Shown here piece after piece: positions 17,451-26,540 of a stretch of DNA of 64,000 nucleotides (its first letter is position 1; each line of letters begins with the position of its first letter). The notes under the pieces are model-generated. The model was given only the letters and a program-made list of their open reading frames with translations. It was not told the origin of the DNA and did no database searches. This DNA comes from Flavobacterium sp. (GTDB taxonomy: Bacteria; Bacteroidota; Bacteroidia; Flavobacteriales; Flavobacteriaceae). Position numbers and translations under genes: made by a program. The stretch is taken from contig NZ_JAIXWA010000040.1 in the NCBI RefSeq assembly GCF_027482425.1, forward strand, positions 1-64,000, written 5' to 3'.

Positions 17451-18173
17451 ATGAAAAAAATTGTATTAGCGGTGTTATCCCTTGTTATGATAACCGCCAG
17501 TTGCCAAAAAAAAGCTACCGACACGACCGAAAAAAATACGGCTAGTATTTATAAAACCCTGAATGCGCAAGCCTTTGCTATGGCATTAAAAAACCAACCT
17601 GAAGCCCAAATTATTGATGTGCGTACCCCAGAAGAATTCGCCTCGGGCCATCTCGACAAAGCGCAAAATTTGAATTGGAATGCCACTGAGGAATTTGAAA
17701 AAGGACTGGCTCAACTCGATAAATCAAAACCTGTATTTGTGTATTGTTTGGCAGGGAGTCGTAGCGCTTCTGCAGCCAAAAAAATGCAAGAACTGGGATT
17801 CGCAACTATTTATGAATTGGAAGGAGGCTATCAAAAATGGCGTGCTGCTGGGTTGGCTGATGACGCGCCTGCTAAGGGAATGACCCAAAGTGATTTTGAA
17901 AAACTTTTGGATACCGACAAAAAAGTATTGGTCGATTTTTACACGACATGGTGTGGCCCTTGTAAGAAGTTGAAACCAACCTTGGATAAAATTGCCACCG
18001 AAATGAGCGATAAGGTAGTTGTCGTGCGCATCGATGCTGAGGAAAATCTTGCACTAGCAGAAGCACTCAAAGTCGAAGGGTATCCCACGCTAATGGTGTA
18101 CGAAAACAAAAAACAAGTGTGGCGCTACCTTGGCTATCTTTCAGAAGAGGAACTCAAAAAACAATTGCAATGA
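17451..18173 (+). CDS. Rhodanese-thioredoxin fusion lipoprotein
   Basis: 240 residues. The signal peptide ends in a lipobox with Cys18 (MITASC), so the protein is membrane-anchored outside the cytoplasm. Residues ~33-133 are a rhodanese domain with IIDVRTPEEF, GHLDKAQN and active Cys99 in CLAGSRS. Residues ~145-240 are a thioredoxin domain with WCGPCK (Cys168/Cys171) and the cis-proline YPT. Inferred role: sulfur transfer or disulfide reduction in the envelope; the donor is unknown. Its stop overlaps the next start (ATGA). Confidence 0.9.
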   Translation: MKKIVLAVLSLVMITASCQKKATDTTEKNTASIYKTLNAQAFAMALKNQPEAQIIDVRTPEEFASGHLDKAQNLNWNATEEFEKGLAQLDKSKPVFVYCLAGSRSASAAKKMQELGFATIYELEGGYQKWRAAGLADDAPAKGMTQSDFEKLLDTDKKVLVDFYTTWCGPCKKLKPTLDKIATEMSDKVVVVRIDAEENLALAEALKVEGYPTLMVYENKKQVWRYLGYLSEEELKKQLQ

Positions 18174-18847
18174 TGACCACTCGTGAAGCGTTTGATTTCC
18201 TTGAAGCGCTCAAAAACAATAACAATACGGAATGGTTTCACAACCAAAAAAAAACCTATGAAGCCTACAAAAAGTGGTATCATGGTACCATTGCAACGAT
18301 TTTGGAGGAATTAAAAAAATGGGACCCAACACTACAACCCCTCGAGCCCAAAAACTGTACTTTTCGTATCAATCGCGACATCCGTTTTTCCAAAGATAAA
18401 TCGCCCTATAAAACCAATATCGGCATGTGGTTTACCCAAGATAAAAGTCAGAAAAACAGTCCCGGCTACTACATTCATTATGAAAAAGGAGCCTCGTTTA
18501 TCGCCGGTGGGGTATGGTGTCCTGAACCCGAGCAACTGAAAAAAATCAGAAAGGAAATTGAATTCTTTTACGAAGATTTGGACGAAATTATCACTGAAAA
18601 ATCATTTGCGACTCACTATAAATCCTTGTCTCGGGAAGAAGGTAACATGCTCAAAAAAGCACCCAAAGACACCGACCCGAACCATCCTGGGATTGAATTT
18701 TTAAAATTAAAAAGTTTTACAGCAGCAGCCCCCATTGCCGACGACCGGTTTCTCGATCCCGATTTTGGTAAAAAAATAGCCCGTGAATTGGCGGTATTAA
18801 AACCCTTAAACGACTTTCTCCGTCGGGCGTTGGAGACTGAAGAATAA
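18170..18847 (+). CDS. DUF2461 domain-containing protein
   Basis: 225 residues from MMTTREAFDFL. A longer frame begins inside the previous gene but is rejected, because ATGA coupling at 18170-18173 fits better. DUF2461 hallmarks: FLEALKNNNNTEWFHNQK, FRINRDIRFSKDKSPYKTN and GASFIAGGVW(C)PEPEQL. The function of the family is unknown. Cytosolic by absence of signals. Confidence 0.88.
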   Translation: MMTTREAFDFLEALKNNNNTEWFHNQKKTYEAYKKWYHGTIATILEELKKWDPTLQPLEPKNCTFRINRDIRFSKDKSPYKTNIGMWFTQDKSQKNSPGYYIHYEKGASFIAGGVWCPEPEQLKKIRKEIEFFYEDLDEIITEKSFATHYKSLSREEGNMLKKAPKDTDPNHPGIEFLKLKSFTAAAPIADDRFLDPDFGKKIARELAVLKPLNDFLRRALETEE

Positions 18848-18886
18848 GTGAAAACATACAACTTCTTGCCTTAAGCAATTTCCGTT

Positions 18887-19900
18887 ATGACCATTGAAAC
18901 CCATTTTTCATTAAAAAAATACAACACCTTTGGCATCGAAGCCTTTGCACAAAAATTTATCGAAGTGCAAACCTTGGATGAATTACAAACCGTGTTGCAA
19001 CAACACGTAAACGAACCCAAATTTATCCTAGGAGGTGGCAGTAATATGTTGCTGACCCGCGATATTGAAGCCTTGGTAATTCATGTAAATTTGAAAGGCA
19101 AAAAGGTAGTAAAAGAGGACGATAACCATGTGTGGGTAGAAGCTATGGCCGGAGAAAACTGGCATGAATTTGTGCTTTGGACCTTGGAGCACAATTATGG
19201 TGGTCTTGAAAACATGTCACTAATTCCCGGTAATGTGGGCACGACTCCCGTTCAAAATATTGGGGCGTATGGTGCCGAAATCAAAGACAGCTTTGTTTCA
19301 TGTGAAACGATAACCCTAGACGGACAGTCGATGCGCACTTTTGATTTGGAAGCCTGCCAATTTGGATACCGCGAAAGTGTTTTCAAACAAGAGGCCAAAG
19401 GAATCTATATCATTACTTCGGTCGTTTTTCGCCTTACCAAACGCAACCATAGCATCAATAGTAATTACGGAGATATTCAAGCGGAATTGGCTAAAAATGA
19501 TCTTGTAACACCTACAATCAAAGACATTAGTAACGCAGTGATAACGATACGTCAACGCAAACTTCCCGACCCGAAAGAGTTGGGCAATAGCGGTAGTTTT
19601 TTTAAAAATCCAGTGATTCCCCGCACGCATTTTGAAACGGTACAAGCACAGTTTCCCGATATTAAGTATTATGACGTTTCCCCCACCGAGGTGAAAGTTC
19701 CCGCGGGATGGCTTATTGAACAAGCCGGCCTGAAAGGTTATCGAGAAGGCGACGCAGGGGTACATAAAAATCAAGCCTTGGTTTTGGTAAATTATGGCAA
19801 TGCTTCGGGACAAGACATTTTAAACCTGTCGCAGAAAGTACAGCAAACGGTTTTAGATAAATATGGCATTGCCATTGAAGCCGAAGTAAATATTATTTAG
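18887..19900 (+). CDS. murB: UDP-N-acetylmuramate dehydrogenase
   Basis: 337-residue FAD-dependent reductase that makes UDP-MurNAc for peptidoglycan. Seen: FILGGGSNML and SLIPGNVGTTPVQNIGAYG (FAD binding), the catalytic-serine block NSGSFFKNPV, and PAGWLIEQAGLKG. Length and the C-terminal region match the E. coli-type (type I) enzymes. The next gene starts one base after its stop. Confidence 0.96.
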   Translation: MTIETHFSLKKYNTFGIEAFAQKFIEVQTLDELQTVLQQHVNEPKFILGGGSNMLLTRDIEALVIHVNLKGKKVVKEDDNHVWVEAMAGENWHEFVLWTLEHNYGGLENMSLIPGNVGTTPVQNIGAYGAEIKDSFVSCETITLDGQSMRTFDLEACQFGYRESVFKQEAKGIYIITSVVFRLTKRNHSINSNYGDIQAELAKNDLVTPTIKDISNAVITIRQRKLPDPKELGNSGSFFKNPVIPRTHFETVQAQFPDIKYYDVSPTEVKVPAGWLIEQAGLKGYREGDAGVHKNQALVLVNYGNASGQDILNLSQKVQQTVLDKYGIAIEAEVNII

Positions 19901-19901
19901 C

Positions 19902-20516
19902 ATGTATATTCCCGAAAATTATAGCCTTTCGAACCCAGAAGAAATGCATGAATTCATTCGGACCAACAATTTTGCCATTCTCGTCAACCAAACCCATGGC
20001 CAATTGTGGGCGACTCATATTCCGTTGGTTTTGGACACTAAAGAAGATGGCACGCCTTATCTTTTGGGACATCTCTCCAAACTAAATCCGCAACACGAAG
20101 GGTTTTTGGAAAATGATGCAGTCCTTGTGATTTTTTCGGGTCCCCATGCCTACATCTCTTCTTCTTGGTATGACCATGAAAATGTGCCGACTTGGAATTA
20201 TATCGCGGTGCATGTGTATGGAAAAATTAAAATCCATTCGTATGAAGAAGCGTTGGCGGGCTTGAAAAAGCTTGTTGATCGGCAGGAAGTAGTTTCTGAG
20301 CATCCCATTCGAATGGAAAACCTTTCGGAGAGAACCCTACAAGAAGCCCGTGGTATCGTAGGATTTGAAATTGCCATAACGGACATGCAAGGACAGAAAA
20401 AACTGTCCCAAAATCGGGATGATAAAAATTACCAACGTATTCTAAATGCCCTCGAAAAAACGGACGATCCAAATACACTTGCCTTGATGCAAGCGATGCG
20501 TAAAAACCGTTCGTAA
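19902..20516 (+). CDS. FMN-binding PaiB-like protein
   Basis: 204 residues. Family marks: MYIPENY at the start, FAILVNQTHGQLWATHIPL, GHLSKLNPQ, ISSSWYDHENVPTWNY and GFEIAITDMQGQKKLSQNR. In Bacillus the PaiB family is named as a negative regulator, but the fold is a flavin-binding split barrel. A flavin-dependent redox role is as likely as regulation. Translationally linked to murB. Confidence 0.88.
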   Translation: MYIPENYSLSNPEEMHEFIRTNNFAILVNQTHGQLWATHIPLVLDTKEDGTPYLLGHLSKLNPQHEGFLENDAVLVIFSGPHAYISSSWYDHENVPTWNYIAVHVYGKIKIHSYEEALAGLKKLVDRQEVVSEHPIRMENLSERTLQEARGIVGFEIAITDMQGQKKLSQNRDDKNYQRILNALEKTDDPNTLALMQAMRKNRS

Positions 20517-20532
20517 AATGTTAAAATCGAGG

Positions 20533-20563
20533 TTGTGTATTGCCTAGAGAATCGCTACCTTTG
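20533..20563 (+). promoter_or_regulatory. Promoter of the glycosyltransferase-sigma pair
   Basis: TTG (20533-20535), 20 bases, then TACCTTTG (20556-20563), an exact -7 match, 12 bases before the ATG. Confidence 0.65.
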
Positions 20564-20575
20564 GACTCGCTTTAA

Positions 20576-21700
20576 ATGCAATTTACCACTATGGTTTTAG
20601 GGACTCTTTTTGGATTATTTATTGCCGCTGTTGCTGTTCAATTCTTATACTACGTCTTTGTTTTTGGCAAATTTGCTTTTCAAAAAGCCCAACAAGGTGC
20701 CCCCAAGCGCATTCCCGTTTCGGTGATTGTCTGTGCCAAAAATGAAGCTGAAAATGTACTGAAATTGGTTCCTCTTTTGGCCGAACAAGACTATCCCCAA
20801 TTTGAAATTGTATTGATTGACGATGCCTCAAGTGACGATACCTTAGCTCATTTTGAACATTTTGAAACGGCCTATCCCAATATTAAGTTGGTTAAAGTTG
20901 AAAACAATGAAGCCTTTTGGGGCAATAAAAAATTTGCCTTAACGCTGGGCATTAAAGCAGCCAAATACGAATACTTATTGTTTACCGACGCCGACTGTTA
21001 CCCTAATTCCAGTCAATGGATCAAAGAAATGACAGGCCATTTTACGGCGCAAAAGACCATTGTCTTGGGTTACGGTGCTTATGAAAAAGTAAAAGGGTCG
21101 TTTTTGAATAAATTAATTCGTTTTGAAACCCTACTTACCGCAACCCAATATTTTGCGTGGGCGCGTTTGGGAAAACCCTACATGGGCGTGGGTCGAAATA
21201 TGGCATACAAGCGCGAGGAATTCTTCCGGGTTCGGGGATTTATGGACCACATGAAAATACGTTCGGGCGATGATGATTTATTTATCAACCAAGCAGCCAA
21301 CGGAAAAAATACGGTATGCAGTTATACCCCTGATAGTTTTACCTATTCGCACCCCAAAACTAAATTTAAAGATTGGTTCCAACAAAAGCGTCGTCATGTG
21401 GCTACAGCCCAACATTACAAAGGGTTTGACAGCTTTCAATTAGGCGTTTTTTACCTCAGCCAGCTTTTGTTTCTTCTAACTCCAATTGCCTTGTTGGCTT
21501 TTCAATACCAATGGATTATTGTGTTGGGATTAATTGGATTTCGGTATATTTTTTGTTGGATAGTTCTGGGAATGGCAGCCGGAAAGTTGAAGGAAAAAGA
21601 CGTGATGTATTTCTTTCCTTTTATTGAAATTGTACTCATTTTTGCTCAACTCAATGTGGCTTTTACCAATCTTTTCTCAAAACCCGTGCATTGGAAATAA
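20576..21700 (+). CDS. Membrane glycosyltransferase, family 2
   Basis: 374 residues. An N-terminal membrane segment (about 5-30), then a GT-A domain: VSVIVCAKNEAENV, VLIDDASSDDTL, LFTDADC, GDDDLFINQ, and WFQQKRRHV (the QxxRW-like motif of processive family 2 enzymes). Three to four membrane segments end the protein. The product is unknown. The start follows an exact -7 box. Its 3' end overlaps the next gene by ten bases. Confidence 0.9.
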   Translation: MQFTTMVLGTLFGLFIAAVAVQFLYYVFVFGKFAFQKAQQGAPKRIPVSVIVCAKNEAENVLKLVPLLAEQDYPQFEIVLIDDASSDDTLAHFEHFETAYPNIKLVKVENNEAFWGNKKFALTLGIKAAKYEYLLFTDADCYPNSSQWIKEMTGHFTAQKTIVLGYGAYEKVKGSFLNKLIRFETLLTATQYFAWARLGKPYMGVGRNMAYKREEFFRVRGFMDHMKIRSGDDDLFINQAANGKNTVCSYTPDSFTYSHPKTKFKDWFQQKRRHVATAQHYKGFDSFQLGVFYLSQLLFLLTPIALLAFQYQWIIVLGLIGFRYIFCWIVLGMAAGKLKEKDVMYFFPFIEIVLIFAQLNVAFTNLFSKPVHWK

Positions 21701-22239
21701 TTCATCACATCGAAAAAGCTAAAAAAGGCGATCAAGTGGCCTTTACCTTTTTACTCGACCATTATTGGAATGAGGTGTATGGATTTATGCTCAAACGCAC
21801 TGAAAATGAGACCGATGCAGAGGATATTACTATTGAAACCTTTTCCAAAGCTTTTGATAAAATAGCCAATTATAATCCCGAGTTCCAATTCAACACCTGG
21901 CTCATTGCGATAGCCAAAAATGTCCATATCGACTTGCTTCGTAAACGAAAGTCAGCGCTTTTTGTAGAAATCACCGACGAAGAAGATCAACAAGCGTATA
22001 ACATTGCTGACACTTCACCTACGGCTGAGGATGAGCTTATTACAGAGCAAAACTTATCCCGTTTGCTGCAATTGATTAAAGAACTCAAACCTCATTATCA
22101 AGAGGTCATCCAATTACGGTACTTCCAAGAGTTAAGCTATCAAGAGATTTCAGAACACTTAAATGAACCCCTTAGCAACGTAAAAATTAAACTTTTGCGT
22201 GCCAAAAAACTGCTGGCTGAAATCATCCTGGGACGTTAA
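21691..22239 (+). CDS. RNA polymerase sigma-70 family (ECF-type) factor
   Basis: 182 residues with region 2 (TFLLDHYWNEVYGFMLKRT, DAEDITIETFSKAF) and region 4 (LKPHYQEVIQLRYFQELSYQEISEHL). The start is TTG at 21691 inside the glycosyltransferase end, so it depends on coupling. No anti-sigma gene is adjacent. Its regulon is unknown. Alternative ATG starts inside would remove region 2. Confidence 0.9.
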   Translation: MEIIHHIEKAKKGDQVAFTFLLDHYWNEVYGFMLKRTENETDAEDITIETFSKAFDKIANYNPEFQFNTWLIAIAKNVHIDLLRKRKSALFVEITDEEDQQAYNIADTSPTAEDELITEQNLSRLLQLIKELKPHYQEVIQLRYFQELSYQEISEHLNEPLSNVKIKLLRAKKLLAEIILGR

Positions 22240-22405
22240 AACAATACTCCTTTTTATCTTTTTTTGATTAATATTCAATGGTGATGTTAATTTTTTAATT
22301 CTCAATGACAATATTGCGATTCATACTGGCGTTATCGTAAAACAACCTTATTTTATCCCTTTTGCCTATGTAAAAAAGATACGCTAACATTAACACATTA
22401 GAACT

Positions 22406-23227
22406 ATGAACCATGTAAGTATCTTTGAAAAAAAATGGCTGGATGTCATTTTTGAGGGTAAAAACCAACAGTATGGCGCCTACCAACTTCGGCGCGAAAA
22501 TGAAAAAACCACCTGGTTAGCCTTTATTTTTGGGCTTTCCTTGCTCACTTTTGGAGTCTTCCTTTTGAGTTCGTTTCACACCAAGCCGGCACCCCATAAC
22601 AATCTGCCCCCTGTATTAAATGACTCCTTGGTTTTCACTAAAATTGAATTGAAAAAGGAAATTCAAAAAGGCGAATCGGCCAAAGCAAAAGCAACGGAAA
22701 ATACGGTGAAAAAGTACACCCCTGTCGCGCCTGAATTGGTCCCTGTCGAACCTGAACCTGAGCCTAAAGATCCCATAGTGAATCCGAATCCTGGCGCTGG
22801 TAGCGATACAGGCACCAGTACCGATCCGCTTGCCAATGGTGGCGATCCCAATGGCACAAGTACTCACACAACCACAGGTGGCGAACAAGGCAATAGCATT
22901 GATCCCAACATTATTGAAAACAGTGTGGGGTTGGATGAACAACCCGAGTTTCCGGGAGGTATCAACCGCTTTTATGAGGAAATCAAACGAAGATTTGACC
23001 CAGAAGCCCTCGAAGAAAGCGATAAAGTTCATAAAGTTTTTGTCACTTTTGTCATTGAAAAAAACGGAACGATGACCGACATCCAAATTTTACGCAATGC
23101 CGATGAATTGGTTGATAAAGAAGCAATACGTGTTTTACATGCCATCAAAGCCAAATGGCGTCCGGGTCAAAAGAAAGGAGAACCCGTGCGTTCCCGTTTT
23201 ACCATTCCGATCACAGTTAGTCAATAA
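22406..23227 (+). CDS. TonB-like energy transducer
   Basis: 273 residues. The N-terminus begins with a cytoplasmic FEKKWLDVIFEGKNQQYGAYQLR segment typical of Bacteroidota TonB proteins. One membrane segment (about 34-54) follows, then a Pro/Glu and Gly/Thr-rich periplasmic linker, and a C-terminal TonB domain (EFPGGINRFYEEI through IPITV). It would couple the proton motive force to outer-membrane receptors. ExbB/ExbD are not in the window. Confidence 0.9.
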   Translation: MNHVSIFEKKWLDVIFEGKNQQYGAYQLRRENEKTTWLAFIFGLSLLTFGVFLLSSFHTKPAPHNNLPPVLNDSLVFTKIELKKEIQKGESAKAKATENTVKKYTPVAPELVPVEPEPEPKDPIVNPNPGAGSDTGTSTDPLANGGDPNGTSTHTTTGGEQGNSIDPNIIENSVGLDEQPEFPGGINRFYEEIKRRFDPEALEESDKVHKVFVTFVIEKNGTMTDIQILRNADELVDKEAIRVLHAIKAKWRPGQKKGEPVRSRFTIPITVSQ

Positions 23228-23244
23228 CTGATATTGTGCTCTCC

Positions 23245-23273
23245 AAACCGCAGCTAATCCCTGCGGTTTTTTT
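23245..23273 (+). terminator. Rho-independent terminator after tonB
   Basis: Perfect 9-bp stem AAACCGCAG/CTGCGGTTT with a 7-base loop and a run of T. Confidence 0.9.
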
Positions 23274-23303
23274 ATTATTTTAGCCCGACAAACCCAACCG
23301 TTT

Positions 23304-24548
23304 ATGACCCAATTTTCTACCCAAGAAAAATGGAAACACCTTTTGAGTTTTCCAGTGATTATTGCTGCTTTAGGCTATTTTGTTGATATTTACGACCTAT
23401 TGCTTTTTGGTATTGTACGTGTTCCTAGTCTCACCGAACTCAACCTTGATGTCGATACCGTGGGGACACAAATCATCAATTACCAAATGACAGGTCTGCT
23501 GTTGGGCGGCATTCTTTGGGGTGTTTTTGGGGATAAAAAAGGACGCTTATCGGTGCTCTTTGGGTCTATTCTAGTGTATTCTTTGGCCAATATTGCCTGT
23601 GGATTTTTACCACAAATTAATTCTATGGATCAAGCCACCGTTTATGCTTGGTTGCGATTTATTGCTGGTATTGGCTTGGCGGGTGAACTCGGTGCGGGCA
23701 TTACCTTGGTTTCGGAAAGCTTACCCAAAGAATTACGTGCTTTGGGAACGTCATTGGTCGCTGGTTTTGGATTATTGGGGGCGGTCGTTGCACAACTCAC
23801 GGTGGAAATGGCCGACAATTGGACCACGGCTTACTTCATCGGGGGTGGTTTGGGACTCTTGTTGTTGGTCCTTCGAATTAGTGTCACCGAAAGCGGAATA
23901 TACAAGAGCATCGCCGAAGATACAACCTTGTCAAAAGGAAATTTTTTGACCCTATTTACCCACAAAACCCGTTTAATGAAATACCTTAAATGCATCGCTA
24001 TTGGCTTACCAACGTGGTATTGCATTGGTATCTTAGCGATGATGGCCAATCAATTTGCCCCCGAAATGGGTATTGACACCATCGTTCCAGGGAAAGCGAT
24101 CATGTGGGCATATGTGGGAATTTCGGTGGGAGATTTTGCCAGTGGTTTCATTTCCCACGCCTTACATTCCCGAAAAAAGGCTATCTTGTACATGATGCTG
24201 TTTACGGTTTTGGGCGTGATTGGAATGTTGTTTGGAGGCGCTTACTCTGAACAAAGCTATTACTTTTTCTGCGTTTGGTTGGGACTAGGTACGGGCTATT
24301 GGGCGATGTTTGTCACCGTCGCAGCCGAACAGTTTGGCACTAATTTACGCAACACTACGACCACAACAGTACCCAATATGGTTCGCGGTTTACTCCCCGT
24401 GATGTTGCTGCTGTTTGATTATTTAAAACAAGATATATCCACCATCCAAGCAGCGATTTGGGTGGGCATTTTGGCATTTTCATTGGGCATTTACGCCACA
24501 CTAACGATACCCGAAACACACAATAAAGAATTGGATTTTTTGGAGTAA
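23304..24548 (+). CDS. MFS transporter (metabolite:proton symporter-like)
   Basis: 414 residues with about 12 hydrophobic segments. Motif A is WGVFGDKKGRLS between the second and third segments, and RFIAGIGLAGELGAG matches the fourth. The pattern IDYDLLLFG-like (DIYDLLLFG) in helix 1 resembles sugar/organic-acid symporters of the MHS or SP groups. Substrate not determinable. It stands alone between the tonB terminator and lipA. Confidence 0.88.
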   Translation: MTQFSTQEKWKHLLSFPVIIAALGYFVDIYDLLLFGIVRVPSLTELNLDVDTVGTQIINYQMTGLLLGGILWGVFGDKKGRLSVLFGSILVYSLANIACGFLPQINSMDQATVYAWLRFIAGIGLAGELGAGITLVSESLPKELRALGTSLVAGFGLLGAVVAQLTVEMADNWTTAYFIGGGLGLLLLVLRISVTESGIYKSIAEDTTLSKGNFLTLFTHKTRLMKYLKCIAIGLPTWYCIGILAMMANQFAPEMGIDTIVPGKAIMWAYVGISVGDFASGFISHALHSRKKAILYMMLFTVLGVIGMLFGGAYSEQSYYFFCVWLGLGTGYWAMFVTVAAEQFGTNLRNTTTTTVPNMVRGLLPVMLLLFDYLKQDISTIQAAIWVGILAFSLGIYATLTIPETHNKELDFLE

Positions 24549-24600
24549 CAAACGATTCTTAAAACTTTAACACATCACCGAATTTCTCAAATTTAGATTG

Positions 24601-24608
24601 TATTTTTG
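24601..24608 (+). promoter_or_regulatory. -7 box of lipA
   Basis: TATTTTTG, an exact TAnnTTTG match, 17 bases before the ATG. Confidence 0.6.
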
Positions 24609-24625
24609 TATTCAATTTTCCAACT

Positions 24626-25498
24626 ATGCACACAGAAACTACCAACGTATTGCCTCCCCAAGGAAAACCCAAATGGCTGAAAGTCAAGTTGCCCATTGGT
24701 CAAAAATATACTGAATTACGGGGGCTTGTTGACAAATATAAACTCAATACGATTTGCACCTCGGGAAGCTGTCCCAATATGGGAGAATGTTGGGGTGAAG
24801 GTACTGCAACGTTTATGATTTTGGGCAACATTTGTACGCGTTCGTGTGGATTCTGTGGGGTTAAAACCGGACGGCCTGAGAGTGTAGATTGGGACGAACC
24901 TGAAAAAGTAGCCCGTTCAATTAAAATCATGCGGATCAAACATGCGGTTATTACCAGTGTAGATCGCGACGATCTGAAGGACATGGGCTCTATCATTTGG
25001 TTGGAAACGGTTGAAGCCATCCGACGCATGAATCCCGAAACTACATTGGAGACCTTAATTCCCGACTTTCAGGGTATTCACCGACACATCGATCGCATTG
25101 TGGAAGCCAACCCTGAAGTGGTATCGCACAACATGGAAACTGTACGACGTTTAACCCGTGAAGTGCGTATTCAAGCTAAATACGACCGTAGTTTGGAAGT
25201 GCTTCGCTATTTAAAAGAAAAAGGAATTCGCCGAACCAAATCGGGTATCATGTTGGGATTGGGTGAAACGGAAGCCGAAGTCATTGAAACCATGCAAGAC
25301 TTACGCAAGGCCAATGTAGATATTGTAACCTTAGGTCAGTATTTACAACCTACCAAGAAACATTTACCTGTAAAAGAATTCATTACCCCTGAGCAGTTTG
25401 AAAAATATGAACGCATTGGGAAAGAAATGGGATTCCGTCATGTGGAAAGTGGAGCGTTGGTTCGATCGAGTTACCATGCTGAAAAGCACATTCTATAA
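24626..25498 (+). CDS. lipA: Lipoyl synthase
   Basis: 290-residue radical SAM enzyme that inserts sulfur into octanoyl groups on lipoyl domains. The auxiliary cluster cysteines are Cys44, Cys49 and Cys55 ([12 protein letters not shown]). The radical SAM cysteines are Cys70, Cys74 and Cys77 (CTRSCGFC). The C-terminal RSSYHAE holds the serine ligand of the auxiliary cluster. All are intact. gapA follows after 11 bases. Confidence 0.97.
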   Translation: MHTETTNVLPPQGKPKWLKVKLPIGQKYTELRGLVDKYKLNTICTSGSCPNMGECWGEGTATFMILGNICTRSCGFCGVKTGRPESVDWDEPEKVARSIKIMRIKHAVITSVDRDDLKDMGSIIWLETVEAIRRMNPETTLETLIPDFQGIHRHIDRIVEANPEVVSHNMETVRRLTREVRIQAKYDRSLEVLRYLKEKGIRRTKSGIMLGLGETEAEVIETMQDLRKANVDIVTLGQYLQPTKKHLPVKEFITPEQFEKYERIGKEMGFRHVESGALVRSSYHAEKHIL

Positions 25499-25509
25499 CT
25501 GCAGAACGC

Positions 25510-26508
25510 ATGCAAAAAATTCGAGTTGCCATCAACGGATACGGACGTATCGGCCGCAATTTGTTCCGGTTATTGTGGAACCATGATGCGATTGAGGTCG
25601 TTGCAATTAATGACATTGCCGATACGGCTACGATGGCCCATCTGACCCGTTACGACAGTATCCATGGGCGGTTTGGCTTTCCTGTTTTTGCAGAAGACGA
25701 TTTTTTAGTAGTTGACGGACACAAAATTCCCTTTTTTCACGAAAGAAATATTGCTGCAATTCCATGGGGATCCGTTGATGTTGATGTCGTAGTAGAAGCT
25801 ACAGGGAAATTTAAAAATTACGACACATTATACCAACATATTGAAGCAGGGGCTAAAAAAGTGATTTTATCAGCTCCCTCGGAAGTTCCTGAAATCAAAA
25901 CGATAGTCTTAGGCGTGAACGAAAAGGATCTTGACGGAACCGAGCGGATTATTTCCAATGCGAGTTGTACCACCAACAATGCTGCGCCAATGATTCAAAT
26001 CATTGAAGAATTGTGTGGCATCGAGCAAGCCTACATCACCACCGTGCATTCGTATACTACTGACCAAAGTTTGCACGACCAACCTCATAAAGATTTACGT
26101 CGTGCCCGTGGCGCTTCACAATCAATTGTACCAACCACTACTGGTGCCGCTAAAGCGTTGACCAAGATATTTCCGCATATGGAGGGTAAAATTGGAGGCT
26201 GCGGTATTCGGGTTCCTGTAGCTGATGGTTCGCTCACCGATATTACCTTTAATGTAAAACGCGATGTGAGTATTCCAGAAATTAATCAAGCCTTTCAAAA
26301 AGCAGCTCAAGGCCACTATAAAAACATCCTTGATTATACCGAAGACCCCATTGTTTCTGTGGATGTAATTGGGAATACACATTCTTGTCTTTTCGATGCG
26401 CAACTCACTTCTGTCATCGACCGAATGGTTAAAGTCGTCGGATGGTATGACAATGAAATCGGGTATTCCTCGCGATTGGTCGAATTAATTCGATTGATTT
26501 CCAAATAA
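25510..26508 (+). CDS. gap: Glyceraldehyde-3-phosphate dehydrogenase, type I
   Basis: 332-residue glycolytic enzyme. NAD-binding INGYGRIGRN is at residues 8-17. The catalytic cysteine is Cys153 in SNASCTTNN, and His180 (TTVHSYT) is the base. The C-terminal WYDNEIGYSSRLVELI is intact. Probably co-transcribed with lipA. Whether it serves glycolysis or gluconeogenesis cannot be told; many flavobacteria carry more than one copy. Confidence 0.96.
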   Translation: MQKIRVAINGYGRIGRNLFRLLWNHDAIEVVAINDIADTATMAHLTRYDSIHGRFGFPVFAEDDFLVVDGHKIPFFHERNIAAIPWGSVDVDVVVEATGKFKNYDTLYQHIEAGAKKVILSAPSEVPEIKTIVLGVNEKDLDGTERIISNASCTTNNAAPMIQIIEELCGIEQAYITTVHSYTTDQSLHDQPHKDLRRARGASQSIVPTTTGAAKALTKIFPHMEGKIGGCGIRVPVADGSLTDITFNVKRDVSIPEINQAFQKAAQGHYKNILDYTEDPIVSVDVIGNTHSCLFDAQLTSVIDRMVKVVGWYDNEIGYSSRLVELIRLISK

Positions 26509-26540
26509 TTTTATTATTTTGTATTTCATTTTGCCCTGTA

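Noticed and set aside
22616-23086. 156-codon minus-strand frame inside the TonB-like gene
   Set aside because: Shadow of the repetitive Pro/Glu/Gly linker; no family features.
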